64,000 nucleotides of DNA, taken from positions 43,912,411 through 43,976,410 of the forward strand of contig JASEVX010000007.1 in assembly GCA_031761405.1 (NCBI GenBank), in the 5' to 3' direction. Source of the DNA: Serripes groenlandicus. Taxonomy: Eukaryota; Mollusca; Bivalvia; Cardiida; Cardiidae. The notes below the pieces were generated by a model. That model worked only from the letters and a program-made list of their open reading frames with translations. It was not told the DNA's origin and searched no databases. This document shows positions 47,908 to 60,190 of the stretch, piece by piece. How positions within the stretch are numbered: the stretch's first letter is position 1; the number at the start of each line of letters is the position of its first letter. The position numbers were made by a program, and so were the translations under genes.

Positions 47908-48205
47908 TGATTGATTGATTGTTTAACGCCGTTTTCAAAAAAAAATCGTTCATATCACGGCGACCAGTTCACCTACTCATATGCTTCCTGGTTTTCTCAC
48001 ACCAGTACTCCACACAGCATACTTTCCAAGCAACTGGCTGCTTTTCCACTTAGAATGTTAGCCCATTGGTGAAAGACAAATGACGCTTGTCACAGTGACT
48101 TTTGTCAAACATCGGAAAGAATGTTGGTCGAGCTGGGGTTCGAACTCACAACCCATGGATTGACAGCCCGCGTCGCTACCGACTGAACTACCGGGGCTCG
48201 GCCAC
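47908..48205 (-). mobile_element. Complete tRNA-headed SINE (family 2) with TTGA-type tail
   Basis: On the minus strand the head reads 'gccccggtagttcagtcgg', 'cgggctgtcaatccatgg', 'gagttcgaaccccagctcg'. The body follows ('gacaaaagtcactgtgac', 'gtggagtactggtgtgag', 'gaactggtcgccgtgatatg') and it ends in a short AATC repeat (plus strand 'ttgattgattgattg'). The tail matches the 62.4-kb copy, so the whole unit is defined by two copies. Confidence 0.8.
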
Positions 48206-48479
48206 ATTTTAACAAAGACTTGAACGTAAGACTAGAAATCAAACTAGACAAGCACACCACATGCGCTCACATCCTGATTGCACAATTTTATTTTAATAAT
48301 TTGGCACTTGCAGACGCATTTTGATGCATCTGCAGAATACTACATGTGAAAACATTATAATGTAGGAAGAAGTTGCTCTTTTCAATAAGTACACTTTCAT
48401 TTACAGAGATTTTCCATATTTTCAATGTCGTTTACTGCATGTTGGAAAATGTTCAACACTGTAATAAGCTACTACTTAC

Positions 48480-48634
48480 TCGAACGTTGTCGGGCTAAGG
48501 TGAATTCGTCCCGGGACGCCATGACTCTCCATCCTGGACGCCGTGTTCACTGTATCACCAAACAAGCAGTACCGGGGCATCTTTTTACCAACCACTCCGG
48601 CCACGACAGGACCCGTATGTATACCGACTCGTAT
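48480..48634 (-). CDS. GUCY1B2: Soluble guanylate cyclase beta-2-like, penultimate exon
   Basis: The minus-strand exon is bounded by acceptor ATTTCAG and donor GTAAGT, 155 bases, entering in phase 0 and leaving in phase 2. It codes for [35 protein letters not shown] and [16 protein letters not shown]. The Cys of RYCLFGD is the second guanine-specifying residue. The Asn and Arg of NTASR are the transition-state residues in class III cyclases. The intron to the last exon is 13,265 bp (48,479 down to 35,215), and the split codon GA|G joins exactly. No exon is missing between them. Confidence 0.92.
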
Positions 48635-48649
48635 CTGAAATGATTCCGT

Positions 48650-48858
48650 TCAACCCGTTCCCACATAAGACTTAATTTGACGCATCTGTAGCAAAGGGAG
48701 ATGTTACTTAAAATTAGCAATTTCTCCTTTTGTCGTAATGATTTATATTCTATTTTTAAATACAAAACTGTCATCTATATGATTTTCAATATTTTTGCAA
48801 AAATGATTTCAAATTAGTCCATATTGAGATATTTTACATTTATGGAAATAGTTAATGT
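48650..48858. mobile_element. TTAA-type MITE, diverged
   Basis: Left end 'ttcaacccgttcccacataa', internal 'gcatctgtagcaaaggg', right end 'tttatggaaatagttaa'. It begins 15 bases from the splice acceptor side of the penultimate cyclase exon. Confidence 0.5.
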
Positions 48859-49984
48859 ACCCCGAACCTACCGATTGCATGCTGTGCAATCAGTCATTCT
48901 TTACTCCCTATGAACGACTCTCTACAGAAACCAAGGGCATTTGCGACCATTGTCGATTCAGATCAGCCAGCACATTCGCGCTGTCTCACCAGGCTCTGTA
49001 CTGTTTGCCAATTGTGAGTAGAAGGTTCCAGGAAACTTCTTTAAAGTGGAATCAATTTTTATCGTTATATTGGATGCTAAGACAGGTATTTTGCGACGTG
49101 TGCAATACTACCGTTTAGGTTTGGATTTCAAAGACCACAGCTCATATCATATTCTTTTAAGGATATTTAAAGGTCAAATGAACTGCAGATATTTTTATAT
49201 TAATCTCAGCCCTAGGCTTATTCCGTAATTGTATACAGATACATCGGAACAATCCATTCCTCTGTATCTTTACTAAAATGGGCGCTATTAATGAAATACG
49301 CAACGTGAGTTACTGTACATTAATCGAGTTTCGCGCATGCCTAGTCCGCCAGGTTACCGATGACGTCATCAGTTGACAATTCGACCATATTTGTAATGGC
49401 GACTGGTGAAACTATACAAGTTTGAGAAGAAACAGAAGCGAATTATGTGCTAATTCCAGCAATTTCGAGTGTTCAATCGTACCAGTGTGAACCAAGACGA
49501 CCATTGGCACCTATTTATTTCGTCAGATTCGGCAATTCAATCTTCCAGCGATGGGAACGAGTGCGATGAAAATGATCGTTTGGCGATAAAAATTGGTAGG
49601 AAATTTCTTGTTTTATCCAAGGCTCAAATCGTTTTTATCCCATACTTTGTTTTCAAAGATCTTCCAAGTAACTTCGTTATTTTATGTATTTAACAATTTC
49701 ATTGCATTCGATCAAAACGATATTAACATATAACCAGAGACATATAAACACATGTTTTTAAATGTCTCTGATATAACCGAACCGGTATTTTCGAAATTGA
49801 ACATTTCTACTTCGATCTAGTCTAATCAGGTACCGTATAAATGTAATGTAATGTAATTCTCAATTAGAAAAGAGTCAAAACTGTACACCAAGAAGAACAT
49901 AAAAGCACCGTGCATTGTAATATGTTGCCCTACTATAATGACACGTCTACTAAAAACACTCGAAGCACTTGTGGACAATTTGTT

Positions 49985-50375
49985 TAATTTTTAAAAAAAT
50001 AGTTAAATATATTTTATGATTTCGTCTATATCTTGGAAAAGGTTAAAAAAAAAAAGCTCAAAGTTGTCCGAACAGCTATTGTAATTTTGATGTTATACTT
50101 ACAGATTAAAATGTGTTTAATTAAAAAAAGAGGGTTGAAAGCATGTCCGTAATTTCGTCTATATCAGGTAAAAGGTCAGAACAATAGTGGACCAAAGCAG
50201 CCGGAAGTGCTATTTTAATGTTCATGTTATACGAACTGATTAAGTTTTGTCTAATGTAAAAGAAAAAAAGCGTTGAAAGCATATCTGTAATTTCGTCTAT
50301 ATCTGGTAAAAGGTTAAAACAATAATGGACCAAGGCCGCCCGAATTTTCATTGTAGTTTTGATGTTATACCAACT
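49985..50375. repeat. ~135-bp tandem repeat, three diverged copies
   Basis: The phrase 'atttcgtctatatc' recurs near 50,018, 50,152 and 50,289, each followed by 'aaaaggt' and later by 'ttttgatgttata'. It is in the intron between the first two visible cyclase exons. Confidence 0.75.
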
Positions 50376-50436
50376 AAGCCAAAATTAAATAATAAACTGA
50401 CGAAAATAAAGTGCGGAACAAATGTTCCATTATTTG

Positions 50437-50636
50437 AATCGAGTTTACGAGTTAAGCTGACATATTTCGAATGTCTTAATAGAGTTTACGATTTTAGCCG
50501 AATATTTCCGATTGTCTTAAAGAGTTTATGAGTTTGGCCGAAAATGGCCCATTGTCTAAATCGAGTTTATGAGTTCGGCCGAATATGGCTGATTGTCTAA
50601 ATCGAGTTTACGATTTTAGCCGAAAATTTCCAATTG
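50437..50636. repeat. ~43-bp tandem repeat adjacent to a cyclase exon
   Basis: Four to five units of 'tcgagtttacgattttagcc' plus 'gaatatttccgattgtct'. The array ends about 10 bases from the splice donor of the exon at 50,647-50,793, so it forms the 5' end of that intron on the minus strand. Confidence 0.8.
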
Positions 50637-50646
50637 GTATTTATAC

Positions 50647-50793
50647 CTGCAGCGGTTTTCCAGTCGCGGGTGACATAACCTTTGACGCCTCTGTGACCAT
50701 GTCCACGGCAAAGTTGGCCACAGGCTGGGCGTGTATCTTCGTCTTCACTGGTACCCCACTCACCACCATGTACGCATCTCCGATCGTCTCTAC
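50647..50793 (-). CDS. GUCY1B2: Soluble guanylate cyclase beta-2-like, catalytic-domain exon
   Basis: The minus-strand exon has acceptor TCTACAG and donor GTATAA, and codes 49 residues in phase 0 at both ends. VETIGDAYMVVSGVP carries the guanine-recognising Glu and the second metal-binding Asp. HAQPVANFAVDMV and VMSPATGKPLQ follow and run directly into IRVGIHTG of the next exon. The enzyme makes cGMP from GTP; soluble forms are activated by nitric oxide through an N-terminal haem domain. That domain, the PAS-like and coiled-coil parts and the first metal Asp must be encoded upstream. They were not found between 50,794 and 64,000. The gene is therefore partial at its 5' side. A receptor-type cyclase is less likely given the CaaX tail. 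Confidence 0.92.
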
Positions 50794-52130
50794 CTGTAGA
50801 CAAACGTATATTCAGTATCGATACAATAATTTAAAAAAATAACTGCACATTTTCCGGCGCATATACATGCAGATTAACACGCACACAAACTTATCACGAC
50901 GGATTAAATGTACGTATACTGATACTGCTATGTTACATAGAGTACATACTATGGTAATGGTTACGTAACGGATAAATGAAGTGACGTCAATCAAATTTGA
51001 TATGACGTCATTCAAAATGCGATAGTGGGGCGTGATTCATACATCATTCTTTGCATTGTATGTGTTAATTGGTATTTCTTTATTGAAAAAAACCTTAGTT
51101 GTATAGTTTTCCTTAATTTATGTCTTACAAGTTATATTAGTAATATAATAAACTGAACATTTTGTTGCAGTACCGATATATGGGTTTGCACTGTCTTTTA
51201 GGAGCGTGGAAAAGTTGACATCCCTCTCGACCTTCTATCTCACAGAAAATAATTTTTAGCTATATAATGTAAAACATAATAGGACAATTGTGTCGCAGTA
51301 ACGTTACGTGATTTGATAAATTTATTATGTCATTTTTTCCACGAGCGTGAAATATAAGGCCACGTATCGCTTTCGCAACATTATACATTATATTCTCTCT
51401 TTGTACTGCCAAAAGCTTAAAGATGTTATCACTATCGGATGAACATCTCTACACGTATTCACCCCTGGCTAAAAAAGATCACATATTCTCAAAATCTTTT
51501 TTAAAACAGTTTTTCAAAATATAAGGCCGACATTTACATAGTAAACGCTTTTTTACACTAGCTTAATGCATGCAATGAATTTACATTGTCTAGTAGAAAA
51601 GCGATTGGGAATAAGTTATTTACATAGGAATATTTGCCCTAAATCAGATCACACATCAAACTCCATCCCTGACCTCTGAACACTCATACATGAAAAACGC
51701 ATTAATCAAAGGAAAGACGTGTCAATCATGCGTCGTACTGTCCCACAACTCTCTGTCATAGACGTCCCCATGCACTATATAAGTATTTATTGCCATTCAT
51801 TGGTATTGATAAGTCCTCTGCGAGCTTGTCCTAAACATTTTTGTATGACCTTTTATTTCTTAATCAACTGTTTTAAAATCATCTGAGATAAAATATAAAT
51901 GAACAATTGGAAGTATAACTTTAATACATTGATGAAAACATTGAGGATACAGTAGCAATTGCGCATGGTAAGCAATGTCTCCCTTTACAACGACGTACTC
52001 AGAATTGATAAAGGGCAATGGTAGTACAACATGAGTTGAGACTCATTTAGAGCTAACTCAGCCAGCATCTTCATCGATACACTCTGATTCCTCCCCCGTT
52101 TAAAGCAACTACTTTAAGAAATATGGAACA
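50794..52130. other. Presumed upstream intron of the cyclase gene, no exon seen
   Basis: AT-rich sequence preceding the catalytic exon. No segment encoding the expected DVVTFT-like strand or VYK ending was found on the minus strand here, or further out to the window edge. Confidence 0.45.
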
Positions 52131-52135
52131 CTTCC

Positions 52136-52375
52136 TTAACCCTTTCCCTCATACGACAATTCTGCAGCAGACGACTTTGAACATATTTTATCAAAAAATA
52201 GAAAATCTCTTTAATTGAATGGATAACCTATGACTAAAAGTGGAAAACATTGTGGCAAAAGCAGAAATTGCTCGTTTTGAGCAATTTCTTCTTTTGTCAC
52301 TATGTTTTCAAAAAGCCGTCTGCTGCAGAGGCGTCAAAAAGCGTCAAAAAGTGTCTATATGAGGGAAAGGGTTAA
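52136..52375. mobile_element. TTAA-type MITE (240 bp, well preserved)
   Basis: TTAA at 52136-52139 and 52372-52375. Ends CCCTTTCCCTCATACGAC and 'tatgagggaaaggg'. The central hairpin reads 'gaaattgctcgttttgagc' then 'aatttcttctttt'. The best example of the family in the window. Confidence 0.85.
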
Positions 52376-52931
52376 CAAAGTCATGACCACGAAAACAACC
52401 AATCAAAACATTTGCTATTTGATCGTTAAGGTCGATGTTCATGGTTGCGAGTATTGTAATCTCCGCCATTCATTATTCTGCTGGAAGCGCTTCAGACATT
52501 GAATACCAATTCTGAGAAAAATCACGGTCATGAATCTTTCCTTTTTTAAAATGGTGTATCAGACGTTCTGATGGCTCATACGAACAGTAAGACTTGCTAC
52601 TACGCTGTTTTCTTCATGTGGTGTTTTATGAATGACTTGCTATTTATAACAAACACGCTTGTTTTTAAAAAAAAAAAAAAATGCCAATATGAATGACACA
52701 ATATAGATGACAATGATAAATTAGTATATGCAATATACAAGAAACCGATGAAGACGGTAAGGCCGGAATGTCGGCAATTTGACCTTGAAAATCGACAAAC
52801 CAAGGTCAAGGTCAATGTTACCATGGAAATCAATAGAACTTGTTACTGGTTACCTTCAGGCAAAGTTTCAAGTGTGTAACCCTTTCCAGTGCTGAGATTT
52901 TGCCTCAACCTGAAACTTGAACCAAAATGTT

Positions 52932-52937
<6 letters not shown>

Positions 52938-52993
<56 letters not shown>
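52938..52993. repeat. (GACA)n microsatellite
   Basis: About 14 tandem GACA units. Any open frame through it is a product of the repeat. Confidence 0.97.
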
Positions 52994-52994
<1 letters not shown>

Positions 52995-53042
52995 GGACGT
53001 ACCCATGAAGTGTATTTGTGGGGTTATTTCTTTTGTTTGAAT

Positions 53043-53112
53043 CTTGTGGGTTGCAACCCACAAGTATGCTATTCATTCCGTAAGTATTCCCCTTTTACGG
53101 AATGAATAGCAT
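53043..53112. repeat. Two adjacent palindromes
   Basis: 53043-53064 is a perfect 22-bp palindrome built on CTTGTGGGTT. Immediately beside it, 18-bp arms (53066-53083 and 53095-53112) pair around an 11-base loop. Both could extrude as hairpins. No element boundaries were identified. Confidence 0.8.
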
Positions 53113-53338
53113 TAATATGCAAATGAGATACCCGTTATAAAACAAACAAAAAAAGTATTTATCTAAGTGTCTTTATAAGTGTGATGGGTGGACTTTAGTG
53201 GGAACACCCCACAAGTACTCGGTCATCGTCAATCTATAGATCGGAATTGCTAGAGCAATCCAGCCAAAAAGGAGAAATTGAACATGAGTCGTCTGCTGCA
53301 GAGGCGTTAGCAAGCCTATGTATGTAGGAGAGGGATAA

Positions 53339-53614
53339 CACCATACACATACCAGCTATTCTATATTCACGACGTACATTCTACTAAGTACATGGAATTC
53401 GTATGGATCTTAGGAGAACTACTAATCAATCACCATACACATACCAGCTATTCTATATTCACGACGTACATTCTACTAAGTACATGGAATTCGTATGGAT
53501 CTTAGGAGAACTACTAATCAATCACCATACACATACCAGCTATTCTATATTCACGACGTACATTCTACTAAGTACATGGAATTCGTATGGATCTTAGGAG
53601 AACTACTAATCAAT
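53339..53614. repeat. 92-bp tandem repeat, three near-identical copies
   Basis: Each unit runs from 'caccatacacataccagc' to 'gaactactaatcaat'. The copies appear essentially identical, so the triplication is recent or kept uniform (or is an assembly effect). Confidence 0.95.
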
Positions 53615-53815
53615 CTTAAAGCAGAAGGTCCTATTTCTGTCTGAGAGACACGGGCAATTTCACATGCCCTAAAGATAAATACTTATCTGTCAAATTTTGC
53701 AATCGATATGTCTTCTTCGAGATGAACCTTGAAATATATAGCTTTCACCCGTGTCATGCAAAAGGGGTCCCATAAACACTCCTTTCGGCTTAATAGAGAA
53801 ATCCATTAAACGTTT

Positions 53816-54010
53816 TTAACCCTTTCCCTCATATAGACGCTTTCTGACGCCTCTGTAGCAGACGGATTTTTGAAAACATAGTGACAAAAGAAGAAATTGC
53901 TCAAAACGAGAAATTTCTCCTTTTGCCACAATGTTTTCCACTTTTAGTCATTGGTTATCCATTCAATTATAGAGAATTTCCATCATTTGACAAAATATGT
54001 TCATTAACAG
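53816..54010. mobile_element. TTAA-type MITE, right end lost
   Basis: Left end TTAACCCTTTCCCTCATATA, 'ctgtagcagacggattttt', and the central hairpin 'gaaattgctcaaaacgag'. The right terminal inverted repeat is not found. Confidence 0.65.
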
Positions 54011-54140
54011 AACATTAACAATATCAGATACGTTTCATTTTTTGGTATACATTGACAACAAATCTGCAAGCAAGACATTGGTACAATATTATTGGGTTCA
54101 TATCAAATATCGATAGCTTTGAATAGCCAATAACAGTACG

Positions 54141-54310
54141 AGGTCAAACCTGTGCTAAAGACTAACTTAGATTAGCAATTCCCTGTCTATAGCAACCACA
54201 CTTTTAGTTTCCAAATTACTCATTTTCTGCATAAATAACCAAATAAAGACCAACGGGAAGACAGACCAAAACGTTTCCATCCTATAGGTGGTATTTATAC
54301 ACATATTCCA
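54141..54310. mobile_element. ~170-bp mariner-like MITE, degraded
   Basis: Shares 'gtcaaacctgtgctaaagac', 'aattccctgtctatagcaac' and 'actcattttctgcataaat' with copies at 58,002-58,169 and 60,424-60,599. The ends are worn. Confidence 0.55.
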
Positions 54311-54768
54311 TCGTATAGTTCTTTTCAACGGAACTATGTAATTGTATGAACTAGATAAGGGGGAGTAAACTGGTATCTTCTCTCTATATCTCTCTTATTA
54401 TTTAACCAAACTGATACGTTTCTTTTAATTACCCACAACATAGGGCATGAGTGTAAAATAAAGATAGTTAAACATGCTCCTTATCTAAAGCTCTGTATGA
54501 ATATCAGTCTACTCTCTTAATTCGGTCGGTCTGGTCATAGGGAAGCCTACAACATATTCATTGAGATAGGTCATGTCAGAAAAACAAAGTCAGTCTTTGC
54601 TTCCTCGCAGTCTTAGAAGGAGCTTGCATGTTCTTTATGATGTCGATAAAGCACTTTAGGAGAACGGCCAACAAAACCATAAACAAAAACATTTGGTGCA
54701 ATAATTGGCTTCTTGTACCAATCCTCCAGGTTTCGAATCCCGAGATAAGTTTTGCCTTTGTGTTGTTC

Positions 54769-54804
<36 letters not shown>

Positions 54805-54900
54805 TCGACTCTCGTTATGTCGAACTCGTAGGGACAGCGAAACAGAATCGTCATAAGCGAAGTTCGTATTAAAATTCGAAGGGAAAATGTCCTTTCTGTA
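54769..54900. mobile_element. TA microsatellite joined to a pogo/Tigger-like end
   Basis: A run of about 16 TA units ends at a TACAGTCGACTCTCGTTATG motif, typical of pogo/Tigger-type mariner ends. The opposite end is not visible within a few kb, so this is a fragment. Confidence 0.5.
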
Positions 54901-56165
54901 TCAGAAGTTAACTAGAAGTAAACAAGTTGTATACATGTATATACGCTGGAAGCTTGTTTCGCAATCGATGTAGCATAAATACGTTTCAACTTACCAGACT
55001 AACCAAGTATGACAGTTAATTGTGTTTGCAAGAAGAAAGTTCATTTTCGTTTGGCATTACTCATGTCTGAAAAATGTTGATGTTGGCAAGACAATTATAA
55101 TTAGTCCAGTATTGACCAAAGTCAAGTTAATATGATTTATGTGGACAAAATGTCTGGGATGTACGAAATCTATCTTTCAATTTGGCATTTTGTTTGCATT
55201 GCAGGAAGTCTTACATGCATTATTTTTTATTTTGTCTGACTTCCGGTCATCATTCATGTCCCGCGTTCTAATTGTTAACCCTTTTCGTACTTGTGAAACG
55301 TAATAAGTGTTCGCGGAAAATAACTGAAAGGTACGCGTAATTGGTTTCGTTGAACATGTTTCTGTTCCATCGTCTTTGTAAATGTAGTGGTAGTATTACG
55401 AATATTTCGGCGTCTTTTATCAATGATCGTTTTACTGTAGTAGCTATGGTAGACAGTGAATCAGAGTTGGAATACCGCTTCCGGACGTTATCCGAGGTGT
55501 GAGCGGAGTAAATATTTTGTGATTTCTCACAACATACGGTTTCGGTGAGATTTTAATCGAAAAAATTGATTAAACTTTAAAAGGGATCAAGAAACAAATT
55601 AACAGCTATCTCGTTTTCTTTATTAAGAATATTCGAGAAATCGCGTGAGCTGATGACATATAAAATTACACATTTTGCAACTAAGAAACCCACAAAGTAA
55701 CGACAATGACGATTATGTAAATATGTTTTCACACCAAATGTGACATGGCTCCGCACCGTTGACCAAATAGCCATACAATCATTTTAAGAAGCATTCTTCG
55801 TGCAGTGTCTTATTTTTGGATAAGCAATTATAATGTTGGCCTAAATTGTCTCTTATACTCTACCATTGGTTGTTCTTAAGTCACTTAGAGTTAGTTGTCT
55901 TGGTAAGCTGTAGTATTATAAGTATTGAAGAGTAATTTTGCCAAAGCATTAACCTTTTCAAAGCAGAATGTTTAAAATGGATTTGTCCAGCTTTGTATTT
56001 CGAAGAGCCTATTGTTAATTTAAGGGACATCAAGATAAAAGTGTTATGTTGAGCAGTCAATAGTACAGAACCTCGTTAGGCTGCGTGGCTGCACCGGCCT
56101 GCATTGCTCTATTCCGCTGGCACTAGCTTCACATAATCAGTTCCAGCAGTAAAAGGTTTAACTAG
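54901..56165. other. Intergenic or intronic stretch, no supported gene
   Basis: Includes a short plus-strand frame at 55,448-55,504 starting MVDSESELEYRFRTLSE before a GTGTGA-like donor, which is too little to call. The rest is AT-rich with no recognisable exon. Confidence 0.4.
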
Positions 56166-56168
56166 TGT

Positions 56169-57378
56169 CATATAGACTTAAAAACGTTTCTATAAATCCA
56201 TTAAAGAGAAATCTCATTTAGACTTAAAAACGTTTCTGTAAAACCATTGAAGAGAAATCTCATATACTTAAAAACGTTTCTGTAAAACCATTGAAGAGAA
56301 ATCTCATATAGACTTAAAAACGTTTCTGTAAAACCATTGAAGAGAAATCTCATATAGACTTAAAAACGTTTCTGTAAAACCATTGAAGAGAAATCTCATA
56401 TAGACTTAAAAAACGTTTCTGTAAAACCATTGAAGAGAAATCTCATATAGACTTAAACACGTTTCAGTAAAACCATTGAAGAGAAATCTCATATAGACTT
56501 AAAAACGTTTCTGTAAAACCATTTAAGAGAAATCTCATATAGACTTAAAAACGTTTCTGTAAAACCATTTAAGAGAAATCTCATATAGACTTAAAAACGT
56601 TTCTGTAAAACCATTTAAGAGAAATCTCATATAGACTTAAAAACGTTTCTGTAAAACCATTTAAGAGAAATCTCTTATAGACTTAAAAACGTTTCTGTAA
56701 AACCATTGAAGAGAAATCTCATATAGACTTAAAAACGTTTCTGTAAAACCATTGAAGAGAAATCTCATATAGACTTAAAAAAGTTTCTGTAAAACCATTG
56801 AAGAGAAATCTCATATAGACTTAAAAACGTTTCTGTAAAACCATCGAAGAGAAATCTCATATAGACTTAAAAACGTTTCTGTAAAACCATTGAAGAGAAA
56901 TCTCATATAGACTTAAAAACGTTTCTGTAAAACCATTTAAGAGAAATCTCATATAGACTTAAAAACGTTTCTGTAAAACTATTTAAGAGAAATCTCATAT
57001 AGACTTAAAAAACGTTTCTGTAAAACCATTTAAGAGAAATCTCATATAGACTTAAAAACGTTTCTGTAAAACCATTTAAGAGAAATCTCATATAGACTTA
57101 AAAACGTTTCTGTAAAACCATTGAAGAGAAATCTCATATAGACTTAAAAACGTTTCTGTAAAACCATTTAAGAAAAATCTCATATAGACTTAAAAACGTT
57201 TCTGTAAAACCATTTAAGAGAAATCTCATTTAGACTTAAAAACGTTTCTGTAAAACCTTTTAAGGGAAATCTCATATAGACTTAAAAACGTTTCTGTAAA
57301 ACCATTGAAGAGAAATCTCATATAGACTTAAAAACGTTTCTGTAAAACCATTGAAGAGAAATCTCATTTAGACTTAAA
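56169..57378. repeat. 46-bp minisatellite, about 26 copies
   Basis: Unit 'gacttaaaaacgtttctgta' plus 'aaaccattgaagagaaatc' plus 'tcatata'. Two interleaved variants (attgaag and atttaag) occur in blocks, indicating multi-unit duplications. Confidence 0.96.
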
Positions 57379-58001
57379 ACAGGTCATTAGCTCAACTTAA
57401 TCTCACATATCTCATTTCATGACACTGGTTTGAAAACTTATACACCGGAAAGGCGTCAAAAGTTGTCAGTATCTTTGAAAGGGTGAACACTAGCATATTC
57501 CATTTCAATTCAGCAGTTTTAATAGACAGGGTCATCAATAGACGATCATTTATTCCTAGGAATACGGAACACAAATATAATTAATCGAAGCAAAAATATG
57601 TCAATCTTGCGTCGGACGGTCAGAGATATCACAGACAAGAATAAATATAGCGAAGCGTAATTACTTTACCCCCGATTCGGGTTAAATCCTTATACAGCCG
57701 TCGGTAAAAACACTTAAGAGAATACTGTAGACAAAGGCAAGTATGTGAACATGTACTTGAGTTGTCTAATGGCGTTCAACATCGTTGTATAAGCCAAGAG
57801 AAAAACATTACCAAATCCTTGAATATACAAATGACATTGCCGGAATCAACGTTTATTTAAAGAATTGCACGGATCAAAAGGTAAAGGGGTAATAATTGGA
57901 TTTCTAAGCTCGTCCTTGGCATACTTTACTTTAACCTTCCTATTTTTGTTCTGTGAGATTGGTTGTTACTGAACTCCCATAGCATGTCGTTTTACAATAT
58001 A

Positions 58002-58169
58002 CAGTCAAGCCTGTACTAAAGACTACATTGGAATAGCAATTCCCTGTCTGTAGCAAACACATTTTAGTTTCGAAATTGGTTATTGTCTGCATAAATTACC
58101 CTGCAATTAAAACCACATATGAACAAATGTTGCCTTCCCATGGGTGGCTCCGATACACAGGTTCCACTG
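58002..58169. mobile_element. 168-bp mariner-like MITE
   Basis: Starts TA|CAGTCAAGCCTGTACTAAAG and ends 'cacaggttccactg'|TA. The ends are imperfect inverted repeats and TA flanks both, as expected for mariner/Tc1-type elements. No ORF. Confidence 0.7.
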
Positions 58170-59964
58170 TATTCGCACAAAAAGTACATTTATGAACGTT
58201 TTAGTCTCTTTCAGTCAGAATAACAACTTTTTAGTTATAATCCATTCTTTTATAGAGATAATTCGTATTTCTACTTATATGTTTTCGTCTGCTTTAGATT
58301 GCTTGTATGTGGGAAAGGATTACGATAGTCTGCACATCCTTAAAAGCTGATCCGAATGTAACATTTGTGAGTTTTCTCTGGAAAGCTTCCTTGACAAATG
58401 GGCAAAAAGTGCATATACATATCAAAGAACGCGGATGTGCAAAGTGATTTGGAATTTGTACTGGTTGCACATTTCCAATGTTTCTTTTTTATAAGACGCC
58501 GCTCAATCACCACTCAATTGTATTAATATCACCATGTGTGTCTTCAATTTCTGTCACTCGTTCACAATGTTATTTTGAGTCATTCTGGTCCATTGCGTTT
58601 AAGTAAACTGGTTGGACCTGAATTCGAACTCGGTTCCAATTGATTAAACGCTGCCGCCATTGTCGGACCACTAGCAGATAAGCAGATGGGAATTAGTCGA
58701 ACGTACCAAGAGAAGGTCTGTGAAGAAAGGCAATGGAAAATGATGCACCATGTATCATGAAAAGATAACATCAATACATCGTTATGTATTCGTTCTTAAG
58801 ACTGTCACCGTAATGACACCGTGATGCTGGAGTACCAAACAACAGCAACATAATGCCAGTAACGAAGATTGGAAGTGACTGCGATAGAATAGCAATGGTG
58901 CTTTAATAAAACCACTCAAAGTGTACCTTTGACGAGTTAAGCTAAAGAGCAATCTTCGCATCAAGGAAATCAGATCTAAATGTATATGGTTTGTCAGAGC
59001 TTTCGAGATTCATTTGCGAGCATTTTTAATATTGATCACATTGAGGATAAAACACCCGCACTATGCTCGGCAATTTCCGTATGCAATATTGGTAGTTTAC
59101 GATTAATATCGATAAATTACGATTTTGGACGGAAATATCCAGGCTTATATTCTATATACTGTTAATAAATAAAATAGTGATCTTGTACGAATATTTCCTA
59201 GTCCACTGAGGCTATACACTTTAAACTTAGGCATCAGACACCAGTTCCGGTTTGAATATGCAAATGGGGCCTGGTCTATATCAGGACTGAAGTGAAAATG
59301 ACAGTTTTGACATAAATTGTGAAGGACCAAAATGACTGTAATATTCATAAATACTGTAAACCTGTAAAATAAAAACTCCGTACTCTTTATAATTACTTGG
59401 ATATTGACAATTGATCTGTCCATGTCTAGACAGAGCTAGGAACCAACGTCTGACAGTTTAAAACAACACAGCAGTGATTTAGGTAAGTTTTTCAGAAAAA
59501 CGATCAAAACGTACTATTTAGAAATACATGTTGATTGTTATTGAGCTTCGTAGTTTCTAAAATGCATGTCATATCAGACCTACCAGTGCACGTGTGTTGT
59601 CTGGCAATTGTAGAGCATAGTTGAAAAGGGAGGACTTTGTGACAAAGTTGGACAACGTTCAAAATGTCAAATTGTGTCAAAGAAAATGTCAATTTGTGTC
59701 AAAGTTTCCCATGCTGAACATAATGATAGTGTTTTCTTGCATGTTTTTAGTAATTTTGAGATATTTCTAAGCTTAAAAAAGTTTTATATCTTTTCAGATT
59801 GGTTAGATAGACACACTATGTCTACATTGACATTCGGACCGCAGTTGGCCGATAGTCAAACATAAAGTAACTGGTGTCTCTCACTTTAACATAAGTATGT
59901 CTCCCCTATGTGAAGGCGGAAAATGAAGCCTCTGACGAGTATTGCCTGCACTCAGATCCCAGCA

Positions 59965-60190
59965 AACCAACATTATGGACTCTGCGTAATGTATCGACCC
60001 TGCGCAGGCTAATCCGGGCCGCCACATTCCGTCTCAGGGGGATAGAGGTATATGATTATGATTCCGAAAACAGAAAACCCACAGGAGGCGAACAGTGTAT
60101 GTACGGATAAGCCTGCACGGCATGCTTAGGCTGATGCGGGTCGATATTTTACGCAGAGTCGACAATGTTGGTTTTCTCGTGGGACGGCTC
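59965..60190. mobile_element. GAGCCG-type MITE, left end degraded
   Basis: Contains 'accaacattatggactctgc', 'ccacattccgtctcaggggg' and 'gttggttttctcgtgggacg', ending GGCTC. Same family as 1,940 and 45,545. Confidence 0.65.

Noticed and set aside
47908..48205. tRNA genes (A and B boxes here and at 15.9, 33, 37.8, 40.5, 62.4 kb)
   Set aside because: The tRNA-like heads are multicopy, have mismatched stems and are joined to shared bodies or tails, so they are SINEs or their fragments.
49396..49693. Possible exon with SSDSAIQSSSDGNECDEND on the plus strand
   Set aside because: No recognisable domain. The upstream ATG frame stops after nine codons, and splice sites are only weakly suggestive.
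55448..55504. Short first-exon-like frame MVDSESELEYRFRTLSE before a GTGTGA donor
   Set aside because: Only 17 codons with no continuation found downstream; chance cannot be excluded.
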